In this document: one piece after another, positions 48,885 to 59,744 of the stretch
How positions within the stretch are numbered: the first letter of the stretch is position 1
Layout: each line of letters starts with the position of its first letter
Assembly: GCF_028583425.1 (NCBI RefSeq)
Contig: NC_072806.1
Span: forward strand, 37,556,001-37,620,000
Reading direction: 5' to 3'
DNA: 64,000 nucleotides
DNA from: Eublepharis macularius
Taxonomy: Eukaryota > Chordata > Lepidosauria > Squamata > Eublepharidae
The notes under the pieces: model-generated
Database searches by the model: none
What the model saw: only the letters and a program-made list of their open reading frames with translations
Told to the model about the DNA's origin: nothing
Translations under genes and position numbers: made by a program

Positions 48885-49033
48885 ACGGCCATTTTCACAC
48901 TGCTTACCAGCCATGGAACATCGTGTCGAGCTCCTGAACTGCCATTCTTGGGCGAAATTGCGCCAGGAAAACGCTGTCGTTTCAGAAGCTCGGCACGATG
49001 TTCCGTGGCCGGTAGGCCGTCTGAAAACAGCCG
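48885..49033. mobile_element. Palindromic element (family 2, copy B)
   Basis: The left arm ACGGCCATTTTCACACTGCT plus TACC pairs with the right arm GGTAGGCCGTCTGAAAACAG. Further in, GGAACATCGTGTCGAGCT pairs with its near inverse, and the centre is GGCGAAATTGCGCC. The outer ~25 bp resemble the elements at 20730 and 50488; the inner arms do not. Confidence 0.7.
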
Positions 49034-49771
49034 ACAATCTGAATCCAGCTGGCCACACTTTTGGCTTATCAGTGCACGTAAGTGGGGTGGGAAGCAAATC
49101 ATACTTCTCCACCTACCCTGCATATTACAGCACTAATGCACATTAGCTAGACTTGGATTACCACAGTTAAGGGACAGGGAAAATTGCTCAATATTTCAGG
49201 GTTTTCTTGTCAGTCATATGGGAAAACATGAATGAACTGTCTGAAGAACCCAGCTGTTGAAAGAACCACTGATCAGGAAATGGGGCCCCAGAATACCTTT
49301 AGCACATCACATTTTCTTACAGAGCCCTCTGTCTTGGTCCTACAACCAGCCTTTGGAACTCTTGCCAATTTGCATGGATTTGTTAATTTAAAAACCAGTG
49401 TGCTTTGGGCTGAAGTCTTTCTGAGAGTGATGTAAACACATCTGTCTCAAGCATAAAAGTGGTACATACAGCTTGCTGTTCCCGCAGTTGAGGGTTTAAC
49501 TCAGGAAGAAAGAGGACATTGTTAGCCCAGTGCAAACTGCTGAGAAATGAAAACGTGTATCGTCCTTCCTCCCCCTTTTTAAAGGTCCACCCTACAACTC
49601 CTCTGCTTCAGAAGTTCTTTCTGTTGTACAGCCTATCAGCTGCTCCAAGTCTCACGGCCTCTGCTTGTCATGTTTGATTTTATTTGGCAGGTTTCCCCCA
49701 AGATAAGCATCAGGAAGATCAGAAATGTGATGGAGAGTTGCAGCCACACAGAATACCGACAGAGCTTTTAC

Positions 49772-49828
49772 CTGCCCCTGCATTCTGAGGGTATGCCATG
49801 TAGCCGCCTCTTCCACGGGCCCCCCTAC
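49772..49828 (-). CDS. MSI2: MSI2 alternative 5' splice-site extension with RGG-like motif
   Basis: Reading continues in frame past the short donor for 57 nt (19 codons) to a second donor, GGGGCAG followed by GTAAAAG, which matches the consensus better than the internal one. The added peptide is GRGARGRGGYMAYPQNAGA, with arginine-glycine repeats of the kind found in RGG/RG RNA-binding and arginine-methylation motifs. The extension ends in phase 1, so it can join either the cassette exon or the downstream exon in frame. Its open frame, RG composition and good donor support real use. Whether this species makes it is an inference without RNA data. Longer Musashi isoforms with a similar segment are known to me only from memory. 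Confidence 0.7.
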
Positions 49829-49891
49829 CTGATCCTCTCGCTGCTGCCACTGCCGCCGCTGCTACTGGTCCATAGGCTGCTGCTGGAAAAC
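49829..49891 (-). CDS. MSI2: MSI2 coding exon, alanine-rich linker (short form)
   Basis: This exon encodes part of the low-complexity C-terminal region of Musashi-2, an RNA-binding protein that controls translation and stability of target mRNAs in stem and neural cells. On the minus strand it reads GFPAAAYGPVAAAAVAAARG then S, which I recognise from vertebrate MSI2. The acceptor is a pyrimidine-rich stretch ending CATAG just above 49891, and the first codon (Gly) is split, with one base coming from the upstream exon. The donor is GGATCAG followed by GTAGGG, leaving one base (G) for the next exon, so both junctions are phase 1 and the 63-nt exon preserves the frame. Joined to the exon at 10846-11000 it gives the usual [11 protein letters not shown] junction. 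The RRM domains lie upstream, beyond the window. No exon encoding the preceding GYQFP segment was seen between here and 64000. Confidence 0.9.
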
Positions 49892-50487
49892 CTATGTACG
49901 GGGAGAAATAAGAAGGGTAAATGGAAAAATGCAACATACAGCCAGCAGAATGAAGGGCACAAGCAATATGCACAACTGTGCGTATCTAGTTGCAATGAGC
50001 TGAGAAGATGGTCATACTGGGGGGCTCAGAAGTCAGACTGCACAACCCACGTTAGTCTCGTCAAGAACTTCGCCAGCCCTCTGAACTGGAAGGGTTCATG
50101 CTGAAGCTATCCAGGATTAAATGCACGATCTAGATATGCCAAATGAGATGGCAGAATGCAGTCAGCTGGTGGGGATTGCGTTTTTGAATGCTTGCCTCCA
50201 TTAAGAAATCCCAGCATAAAGACAACTGGAACATCAGACTGAAAGGGTCAGCGTAGCTCTCTTTTAGGAGTGTTAGTTTACCACATGGAAGGAGTATTTT
50301 TATATGGGAAGGGCATTCAGAAATAGGACAACTCCACTTGCCCTTTGAGGGAATATAGTCCAGAATTTTACCACCTCAGTCTATTAGTACATTATGTAGA
50401 TGTCCAGAATAGCTGGTGGATTTGGACTGTACCTGCAGCAGAGTGAGGTAGTGGAACCCTGAGGGGGCAGGATGAAGCAGGCCACTC

Positions 50488-50684
50488 CAGGGCCGTTTCC
50501 ACACAGCTTACCTTGCTGTGGAAAATAGCGAAATCTCGCGCGAAATCACGCGAGAAGACGCTGTTATCGTGTCTTCTTGTGCGATAACAGTGTCTTCTCG
50601 TGTGATAACAGCATCCTCTTGTGAGATTTCATGCGAGATTTTGCTATTTTCCACAACAAGGTAAGCTGTGTGGAAACGGCACTG
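50488..50684. mobile_element. Palindromic element (family 2, copy C)
   Basis: It begins CAGGGCCGTTTCCACACAGC plus TTACC and ends GGTAAGCTGTGTGGAAACGG plus CACTG. The inner arms contain three diverged copies of a roughly 21-bp unit around CGATAACAGTGTCTTCT. It shares ends with copies A and B but has different arms. No 8-bp target duplication is apparent. Confidence 0.8.
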
Positions 50685-50770
50685 GGCAGGGGATATAACT
50701 GCTGAAGGCTTTCTCATGTGAAAAAGCAGCTGCATACCAGTGAGAAATATTCTCATCCAGCCTGCTCTCT

Positions 50771-50870
50771 GATTTATTTATTTATTTAGTAGTCCGCTCT
50801 TCCCCGCAAGCAGGCTCAGAGCGGATCACATCAATTTAAAAAGACAGAAATAACAATTAAAACTGGTGGC
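50771..50870 (-). mobile_element. L2-like 3' tail, reversed
   Basis: TTTATTTATTTAGTAGTCCG, CTCTTCCCCGCAAGCAGGCT and CAGAGCGGATCACATC are the reverse complement of the L2 3' end seen at 18160-18212. Confidence 0.75.
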
Positions 50871-51334
50871 ATAAAAAGCAGTTGCAATTTCACAACCCAC
50901 CCTCAGCAGCATATATTACACATTGCACAATGCACATTGCACAATCCCTGCTCTGTCACCTCATTCTGCTGCATGAGACGGTACGCAATGGGCTGTCATG
51001 GTGGATGAAGCCAAATTTGATTGGGATGACCACGAACCAACAAATTCTGATGGAAGATTTTGGATACTCTGAAAGACTGTAGAGTTACTGACTTCTGCAC
51101 AGAAACACCCCATTGTAAGGAGCAGGAGCTTCCTATTCATTTTAGTGTGGCTTGCAAAAGAGTACTTCTTAGAGATTTGGGCTGCAAATTAATTAATTGT
51201 AAAGCAGGCCCCATTTGAATTTTCTGCCACAGGCATCAAAATGTCCTAAGCCATTTGCACCTATCAACTGGGACCTCCCTAGCACCGCCTTGAAGCAAGT
51301 TGGTTTAGTAAAAGATCACTGTCTGCTAAGTTAT

Positions 51335-51531
51335 AGAAAAGAACAAGAGTCCAGTAGCACCTGTAAGACAAAGAAAATTAGTGGTAGGGTATGAGCTTTC
51401 GTGAGTCACAAAATTTTGAAGAAGTGACTCACAAAAGCTCATACAAATGTTGTTAGTCGTATAGATGCTACTGGACTCTTGTTCTTTTCTACTGCTACAG
51501 ACAAACACGGCTACCCATCTTGACCCATCTC
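51335..51531. repeat. Dispersed fold-back repeat, best copy
   Basis: AGAAAAGAACAAGAGTCCAG, TAGCACCTGTAAGAC and GAGCTTTCGTGAGTCAC are mirrored by GTGACTCACAAAAGCTC, TAGATGCTACTGGACTC and TTGTTCTTTTCT. The whole ~150 bp can fold back. A further fragment (GGCACCTTAAAGACTAACAA) follows at 51585-51680. Confidence 0.75.
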
Positions 51532-54500
51532 CATGCTAAGCTATGGCAGTCACTTTTCTCTGGGGTAACCAATTTCGTCTGTTGCAGCAGAAACATAAGA
51601 AGGGTCCATGTGGCACCTTAAAGACTAACAAATTCATTAGTCCTTGTCATCTTAAGGTGCCACAGGATCGTCTTTTTTCATATGAAAAGAAGCAGGAGGA
51701 GAAACAAAGATCTCTCTTGCTCTCCCCCTTCCCTGTCCCCAGACGAACAACTGGCTGGACTCCTGTTCTCTGGAACAGCCAATCTGGCTTCATTTCCATG
51801 TATACATTCAAGCTAGCTAAACTGCTTCTTTTTCAATTGGGCTTGCCTTATGGCCCATTGAAATGTGAGTTAAAACAAGAACCCAGGATAGTTATAGCTG
51901 AATTCACAACTGTAGAATTAAGATTCTACTGTCTTGCTTTCACCCTTGTTCGAATGGGTGAATCAAGTTTTGTACTTTATTTGCTTGGAAAAGGAAGGGA
52001 ACGCAGCAATTTACAGGAAAATGCTACATGGCTGCTGGAAGGCTGTAACTGCCCTGTGCTGAGTCACAAGAAACAGCTGGAGGGAGACAGAGAGGACGGA
52101 TCAGCCACAAGTGCTTTTTTGCAGATGCTGAGGAGACCAAAACTTTTACTAACTCAACCTCAGCTAAGAATCAACTTCTGATTTACCTGTAATGTGTATA
52201 TGAGACATGAAGGATTGTGGTCTAGCTCAGATGCCTCATGAACAAACATTTGAGGAGTCTAGGGTTAACTCCCATGATATCTCTGCCAACTCCATTCTTG
52301 TCCCATGAGCGAATTTGAGTTTTCTGGGGTTTGGGGACAGCATAGTTGGCTGCTATCGGAACTGGCAAACCTTGGGTTTGAGCCTTGTCAAGCAAGTTTT
52401 TGAGGTAGGAAAAAATTAAGAGTTAGGAATTCCAGTTTGCAGGTCTAACACAAACCATACCTTGCAGGTTTGCCTGTAATATTAGAATATGGTTTGCTAA
52501 AAACCGAGAAAAATCTAATTCGCTCATGATAGACAGAGGAGGGAGGCAACTACAGGAATGCACCCCAAGCTCCTTAATGGATCGTTTGTGTAGCACCAAA
52601 TCATGATCTGGCATTAAAGCCAAAACAAGCTATATTACATTTTTTTGCCTGCCTTGCAGACTCATAGAAATCTGGGCAAGGGGAATAGAGAAAAGTTTAG
52701 GCATTCAAGATGTTTGAGGGACAAAGCTGGACAATCCCTCTAAGGAGCAGACCATTTTTTTGCTCTGTGCATTTGAATCTGCTTAGTGCTGTCAGTAACT
52801 AATTCCAAGTTTCATGAATTTCACCAGAAATAGCCAGTACCTAAGAATTTTTTTTAAAAAAGAGACCCAGATTCTTTTAAAAGGAGACCCAGATTTTGCA
52901 AATAAAATTAGGATAACTGGTTTTGTGGGCCCTGGACTCTCATGGGAGACAATGGGTCTGGAGGGTGGTGCTTTCTGATGGAAGACCGCCTAGCATGGTT
53001 CAGCTGTAAAAATATGCGACCACAAATTACAAAAAATGGGCCACTCAAGAAGGGTTGGACTGCCCATTATGCAAAATACCTCACATAAGTAAGTATCTAA
53101 GCAAACTGGGTGTTTTGACTAGCCCTCCAGTGTGGAAAGGGAGCTTTTCTGCTCCTTAAAAATGGCACTTTCAAGGACAGTGAAAGGTCGCTGTTTCCTC
53201 GGTGCCCAGTACAGGAGGAACAGCTTAGTGGTACCAGAACACCAGACATCTGGCTAGCCTGAAAAGCACATATAGCATCTGAACTAAATTTGCAGACTAT
53301 TCCAGAGCCAGAGTTCATGACTAGGGGCAACCACAATTGTTCTCATGTCTGCCCCCTTTATATCTGAAGTGGCAGGGGCATGTTTCCCATTTTTACAACA
53401 GGAGGAAAGGTGTGTTGATGAGGGGAGCCAAACCTCACCCCCTGTACCTCACTGTGCCCCATTATGGCAGGCACTTTTCTCTCAGTGCCAGGCTGAGAAG
53501 AAAATCAAAGCGGCAGAGAGTTCTGAAGTGAAGCAAGGGAGAGGAAGGGGGCAGTTCCCCTCACACAAATATTTCTTTTTAAAACATTGACACATACCTC
53601 ACCCCCTGCATTATAAACAAATGGGACAGCCATGTGAATGAACAAAGATGGCTGCCTGCATCTAGCTTAACCCTCAAGGCAGGCTGGGAACGAAGGCTGA
53701 GAGCACAGAAGGCGTCGTCTCTGGGCCCAATGCATTTGGGGCTCGAACATATGGCCAAGTTTCCATAAAGGGGAGAACGGGAGGCGGGGGTGGAAATAAT
53801 AATTTTAATAAATTCAATTTTTTGTTGTTTTTGAGACCAGATGTGCTGATTGCCAAAAATGTCCTCACTGCAAAGAGACACACATATAGAAGAGGCTGCT
53901 GGAAAGATTTGGTATCCTCTGTGAAATTATGACTACCGAATCTCTAGGGTAGTAACTAAGCAGATTGTGCGTCGTTGTTATGAATACAACTGTAGACAGA
54001 AAAGAGAAGGGTAGGGAAAAGCAGAAGAGAACAGAAGAGAGAAATCCAGAGTAGTTAGCCAGCTAGCTCTAGTTCTATCACCGTAGCTACATGTATTACT
54101 ACCAGGGAAAAAACGAATGACAAGAAGAGATAGGCTAAAGTGTCTCTAAACTACTGTAAAATAACAATTAAGAGAAACATACTTGCATTTAAATATGGTA
54201 ATAGGGCTGTTGAGGAAAAAAAGATTCCAGGTAAATAAATGCAGAGATCCCTCCAGCTATTGAGCCCCCCCCCCCCCGCCCGACATAAGCACTGCTAATC
54301 ACATCTCTATTAAATGCAGAACGTAATTGGCACACTCTTAAGTGGTGGCATTTAATGGTTACAAAAGGCTGGTGGCCCAAGGGGGTGGGGGAGAAGAAGA
54401 AATGCTCCACAGTGCCCAGGGCTGAAGCAAGTTCGCAACCGGAAATGTCTTCCGCATTCAAGTGTTTACTGCCACATTATACTGCAGGGTAGACCAACAC

Positions 54501-54545
54501 AAGCTATTTCCTGGGATATGGAGTGATCTCCTTTTTCATAAAGAC

Positions 54546-54715
54546 TACTGGTTGCCAACCTCCAGGTAGGGATTGGAAATAACAGAGGTCAGTTTCCTTG
54601 TGGGAAATAGCGTCTTCAGAGGGTAGAGTCTATGGCATCACATTCCCCAAATTCTGTCCTCTCCAGGCACTGCCCCCAAATCTTCAGGGATTTCCCAAGC
54701 TGGAGTTGGCAACTC
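54546..54715. mobile_element. Short inverted-repeat element (GGGTTGCCA family)
   Basis: It starts TGGTTGCCAACCTCCAGGTA and ends AGCTGGAGTTGGCAACTCTA. Related to 3687-3905, with a diverged interior. Confidence 0.6.
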
Positions 54716-55375
54716 TACTGTTACCCTAGTCCTCCTGATTATGTCATACAAGTGGGGAGCTGCAAGGAAATTATGGGAGCAACCAACCCATTCCCCCCCC
54801 ACACCTCTCAGTCTCTCTTTCTCCCTTCCCTCACCCCTTCTCATGCTTTCTGTCTCTGTGTCTCACCCATGCCTGCTACTCCTCCTCTCTTTTTCTCTCC
54901 TTCTGCCTCCCCCACCCCGTCACTCTTTCTTTCTGCCTCAACAGCAGTGACTCCCTTGCCTGCCCACAGCCTCGCTGCCTCAGTGGTGGGGGTGGCAGCA
55001 ACTCCCCTGCCCACCTGCAGTTTCACCGCCTCAACAGCCATTCAGCTAATTATTTTTTAACACTGACCTGAGGTATGCTAAGAGAGGAGTTTGAGGAGAT
55101 TTCCCTGGTCCCCGTGGACTCATTAATCCACTTACCAGTCTTTGCTAGTCTCCAAGGAAGTGTGTCTAAAGCTTGGCCTACTCTGTGCCACAATGGCACT
55201 GTGCGTCATACTACACACCCAAAGAAGACAGAGCACAATTTTTCATTCTCTCTTATAATAACAGAAATTGGGCCACTAAACGAAATTGACTGACAACAGA
55301 TTTGGGACAGATTTTAGAACCTAACTCTTCACAAAACGCATAATAGATTTTTGAAAGTTATTGCTGCAAATGTAG

Positions 55376-56128
55376 CGATTCAAAGGACAAGAATCCGGGG
55401 AACTATAACAGTAAACTATCAAGAACAATTAATATATATATTTTTACATGTGCAAAGTGCTAAAGTGCAAGTGTATACAGAATCAATACAAAGTGCATGA
55501 GCATTCAGGGGTAGTCTGTCAATAAATAATTAGTCACAACAATTCAATATATAGTCTCAACTGGTGGGCAGAGAGTACGCAGAGGTGGGAGAAAAGCATC
55601 CTGCTTGAGCTGGAAATCAGTCCATTAGTCCATAGGTCCACAGATAGGATAGGACGGGCCCTAAGGCACTGCTAGCCGACGGGCTTCTGTGCAATTTTCC
55701 GTTCCCGTTTTGGTGTTTCTTCTTCTAGGGCTAGTTTTAATGGAACTCCGCAGGCGTCTCTCCTCACACCACACTCAGTTGGAAGCACAATGAAGCCGAC
55801 AGACACTGCTTCCCGTCGGCTAGCAGCACCTTAGGGCCCGTCCTATCCTATCTGTGGACCTATGGACTAATGGACTGATTTCCAGCTCAAGCAGGACGCT
55901 TTTCTCCCACCTCTGCGTACTCTCTGTCCACAAGTTGAGACTATATATTGAATTGTTGTGACTAATTATTTATTGACAGACTACCCCTGAATGCTTGTAA
56001 CTCATGCACTTTGTATTGATTCTGTATACGCTTGCACTTTAGCACTTTGCACATGTAAAAATATATATATATTAATTGTTCTTGATAGTTTACTGTTATA
56101 GTTCCCCGGATTCTTGTCCTTTGAATCG
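55376..56128. repeat. Long inverted repeat with ~310-bp arms
   Basis: The left arm (55376-55683) begins CGATTCAAAGGACAAGAATC and ends TGCTAGCCGACGGG. The right arm (55812-56128) is its reverse complement, beginning CCCGTCGGCTAGCAG. By eye the arms are almost identical; the main difference is a 7-base gap in the left arm beside GTGCATGAG. The 128-bp spacer is unrelated. A 14-base segment GCAAATGTAGCGAT just outside the left arm (55366) recurs with one change at 56164. It could be a DNA element with long terminal inverted repeats or two head-to-head repeat copies. Confidence 0.93.
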
Positions 56129-57654
56129 TCCTTTTTTCCTGGGGGTGCCCTTTTTGTTCTCTAGCAAATGTAGTGATGGCTACTACTAGCTTAAAAGTTC
56201 CTGGAGCAGGGGGGAGGTCTGCCGATGGCCAATAGCCAATATAACTAAAAATGGAACTCTTATTCATCGGGACCTCCTGCAAGAGATCTGGAAAACCATT
56301 CAACAGTATCAGAAGGCCTTACGTGAAAAATGCAGCAAAGTTCACTGCCGGGGCAGATTGTGGCAAAGACCAAGAGCATGAAAAGTCTCGGAAACCTGCT
56401 TGCATGGCAGACTGAGGAAGGGAGCTCCAGTCAAAGAGAAACAAAGATGGACAGCCCTCCTATAGGCCTGGCTTTTAGCCTGGCAACTGAAGGGATCGAA
56501 TGAGTAGGCAAGCATCCGAAGCATCCCTATCTAAGCCTGTGGAAACATACCACGGCAAACACACGAGATCACAACCAGGCACATCCAAAGGCGGCTTTCC
56601 TGTGCCAGGGCCATTGGATGCCTAGGGGGGGGGGGGATTCTCTCTTCATTTTAACATACCTTGGATCAGAATCTGGAAAATAGTTTTCATCATGATTTGC
56701 CCCAATCCCACAGAAACAGGGAGATGAGGGTCCATTTTTGGGGGGGGGAAAGCAGTAGATAAGCAAGGAATGCTGGCCCCTCCTGCAGGTGAAATCGCCA
56801 CAGCTTGTTCTCCACCCCATGGCACTTTACTTCTCTGTCAAGCTCATCCATAGGACAACTGATAACAAACAGACTGGAGAGGGTTCTGTACTTAATGTAT
56901 ATGCTATTTTGAGTGCAGAAAATGTACACCCTAGCTCACTCTTTCGATACAGCCGATGCATGGTGATGTGTCTTTAAACACATGGATTTGCAGCTGTTGT
57001 GTCTCAGTTTGATCGTCAGAGCATGGGAAAGCAATGTCATACCTGCTCAAGAGCTGCCATTGCAAGAACCTTTGCTGGACCAGCCAAAAACGAAGGATCT
57101 GATAGGAAGAGAGAGACTGACACATGGGAGGTATTATCTGGAGCCTGAAACCCTCCCGTTCCTGGCAAAGAGATTCCTTCTGGCTCTTTTGTGTGCCTTG
57201 CACTTCTAATTGCTCAGAGAAAAACAAGATGCTGAAGCCATTCAAAGGAGCTAAAGTGGATTTTGGCATTCCAATTAGCGAATATTTCACAATTAATGTT
57301 TTGAATGGGTTCCACTGCTGTCCAAGAAAATCCCAAGGATTCTGATCAATTTCATGCTGCCTTTGTTAGTAAGAACTAAAGCCTGTATTTGGAGATAAAT
57401 TTTTCACAGATAATCCCTTCACTCCCACCCCTACTTCTTGCATCAATAGGTTCCCTAACTACTAGAGCAGCTGTGTGTGGGAGGAAGGACACATCTGCCT
57501 TTGATGCCAATGCCCTCAGGTCCCAATTTAGTGAGCAGCCCTCAACAAACATTTTTTCTCCAACATACAAACAAGATTGTGAGAAGGCAGAATGGTAGCA
57601 GTCAAGCAATCTACACTTAAGGGTATTTTTCTAACAATGAAGTCATTTCTTGGT

Positions 57655-57797
57655 GCAGAAGATTTAATCCTGCCTCTTCCATAACTCTCGTGGGGCCTTA
57701 TGCAAGCCATGCCCTATTAGCCTGAGCCTTCCATCTTCATTATAGGAATAATAATGCAGGCCTGCCTTACCAGGCTGTTGTAAGGAATATGTGAAGC
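57655..57797 (+). mobile_element. Probable MIR SINE fragment
   Basis: GGGGCCTTATGCAAGCCATG, TAATAATGCAGGCCTGCCTT and ACCAGGCTGTTGTAAGGAAT follow the MIR order. Diverged. A hAT MITE adjoins it at 57806. Confidence 0.55.
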
Positions 57798-57805
57798 ATG
57801 TTGAA

Positions 57806-58416
57806 TAGAGATGAGCACGAACCACAAGATGAACTAAAGTTTGTCACGAACCGGGCTGGTTCATGCTTCGCAAACCAGTGATCCTTGGAAGCCCATTTTC
57901 CACGAACTTCCACAAACAGGTCTGCTGGTTCATTTGGGTCGTGTTAAACTCCAATACCCCTTTCCGTGCTGCTGCTAAGTGAAGGGGAAAGGGGCATTTC
58001 CACCCCCGAATCCCTGACAAGCAGCTGATCTAAGCCTGCTGGGGTGAAATGCCCCTTTCTGTGCCGCTTCACAGTGGCAGGGAAAGGGGCATTTCCACCC
58101 CTGGATCAGTTGCTTGTCAGTATCTCCTGCAGGGGTGAAATGCCCGTTTCCCAGTGAAGCAGCACGGAAAGGGGCATTTCTACCCCCAGATCTGCTGCTT
58201 GTTGGGGATCTCCCCGCCAAGCAGCTGATCCAAGCTTGCGGGGGTGAAATGCCCATTTCCATGCTGCTTTGCTGCTGCATGGAAAGGGGCATTTAAACCC
58301 CATGAACCACGAACTGGTTCGTGAACTGGGACAAGTTCGAGAAAGTTCATGGTTCGTGAAACAGGACGAACCACGAACCGCACGGTTTGTTTTTTCACAG
58401 GTCGTGCCCACCTCTA
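57806..58416. mobile_element. hAT-type MITE, family 3, copy 2 with internal repeats
   Basis: It starts TAGAGATGAGCACGAACC and ends GGTCGTGCCCACCTCTA, with perfect 8-bp duplications ATGTTGAA at 57798-57805 and 58417-58424. Between the ends (57955-58300), units built on GGAAAGGGGCATTT and GGGGTGAAATGCCC alternate in opposite orientations. Copy 1 at 43466 lacks this array. Confidence 0.93.
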
Positions 58417-58639
58417 ATGTTGAACACTGGATATACTATATAAATACTAAGGATGTTATCTTACTCTAAATGCCTGATTTAATATTACTTTGAACAAGCC
58501 TGTTACATGTTTGGTGTTGGGGGTACTATAATCACTTGTATTCTAGTCATCTGTTATCCTAGCTAAATGGATTGATTTAATCTTACTGGTTTCCTTGTGA
58601 GGAAACTCTGGGAATCTAAATGAACTGTTATATTTCTGT

Positions 58640-58884
58640 ATTCCAGAATTAATCCATGAAGATCAAACAAGATTTGTTCTAAGAAGATATATGGAAGATA
58701 ATATCAGATATATGTTGAATGCAATTGCATATTCAAAGAGAAAGGGAGAAACAATGGCATTTATATTTTTGATGAAGAGAAAGCTTTTGACAATGTATCT
58801 TTGTTGTTTTTAATGAAAGTTCTACTAAATACGAATTGTGGAATAGAATTTTAAAGTATTTATACAAACCAACAAGCTAGAATC
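58640..58884 (+). mobile_element. L1 LINE reverse transcriptase, 5' piece
   Basis: It encodes LIHEDQTRFVLRRYMEDNIR and then a shifted frame with the EKAFDNVS motif of the L1 reverse transcriptase. It is 5' truncated near 58640 and cut at about 58884 by an L2 sequence. It resumes at 59745. Confidence 0.8.
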
Positions 58885-59659
58885 TGCGCTATACATTGAT
58901 CTCTCATCTAAGTTAACTAGGAGGTTCCAACTGGTGCAAAATGCTGCAGCTCGACTGTTAGCAGGAGTGAGCAGGAGCATGAACATCACTCCCATCCTAC
59001 AGTCACTCCATTGGCTACCTATCAGTTACCATGCTCAATTCAAAGTATTGATTATTACATACAAAGCTCTTCACGGTCTTGGCTTTGCATACCTATGGGA
59101 CTGCCTCCCTCCCTATGTCCCTCCATGGCAGCTTCGCTCATCTGAACAGGGTCTCTTGCAGGTGCCAGCCTGCACATGGGTGAAATCAACAGCAGCCCGT
59201 CTCCGTGGTGGCCTCTGTCCTGTGGAACGGCCTGCCTGAGGAGGTCAGGAGAGCCCCCACTCTCCTGGCTTTCCACAAATGATGCAAAACCAAATTATTC
59301 TAAAAGGCGTTTACTCAGATAGGAGGGCGATATTGTAGGGAGGGGGTCTCACATGCTTCTCACATGCTTAGGGACCATAGACTTCACCACTATGTTACCT
59401 TACGTATTATCTGTTGCTTTAAATATATACTATATACTAACTACATACTATATGCTAATAAATATATACTCCTATTGACATGTGCTTCATGTTGTCTAAT
59501 GTCCATCCTAGAACTGATTAAATTCTGTTTCAGCAATCCTTCAACTCTGTATCGGATCCTTGCTAATGTAAACTTGTATTTATTTATTCTATGGCATTGT
59601 TTATGGAAATACCCTTGACACTGTATGGAAATGTCCTTGATACTGATCGCAATAAATAA

Positions 59660-59738
<79 letters not shown>
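58885..59738 (+). mobile_element. L2-like LINE nested in the L1
   Basis: The open frame reads LVQNAAARLLAGVSRSMNIT, PILQSLHWLPISYHAQFKVL and ITYKALHGLG, the L2 reverse transcriptase C-terminus. It runs into a non-coding 3' region and ends in the TAGA tetranucleotide array. It interrupts the L1 between two codons of the palm domain, so it inserted later. Its ORF is open for about 100 codons. Confidence 0.85.
59661..59738. repeat. (TAGA)n microsatellite
   Basis: About 19 perfect tetranucleotide units at the 3' end of the nested L2. It grew from the LINE tail and is likely polymorphic. Confidence 0.97.
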
Positions 59739-59739
<1 letters not shown>

Positions 59740-59744
59740 ATAAA

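Larger units (their letters stand above)
25010..49771 (-). other. Large MSI2 intron upstream of the cassette exon
   Basis: It runs from the long-form donor at 49771 to the acceptor at 25010. The part 25010-28520 is repeat-poor and shows no gene. Other stretches without a gene or clear repeat are 29160-29825, 31370-32970, 33155-34405, 39630-41640, 42172-43457, 43853-46900 and 47280-48880, apart from short scraps. The named repeats and candidate conserved elements inside it are listed separately. Confidence 0.85.

Noticed and set aside
48531..49136. 201-codon plus-strand ORF
   Set aside because: Its second half is the palindromic element at 48885-49033, and overlapping ORFs of similar length occur on the opposite strand because the palindrome is self-complementary.
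51543..52181. 212-codon plus-strand ORF, the longest in the window
   Set aside because: Its start overlaps a dispersed-repeat fragment, the composition is ordinary, and no domain or family is recognisable. Long chance ORFs occur in 64 kb.
54632..55060. 142-codon Ser/Pro-rich plus-strand ORF
   Set aside because: The sequence is a pyrimidine-rich low-complexity tract (CTCT/CCTC) next to a repeat; the opposite strand is equally open.
57806..58416. CRISPR-like or satellite array
   Set aside because: The units alternate in orientation, are unequal and lie inside a MITE with target duplications in a vertebrate genome.
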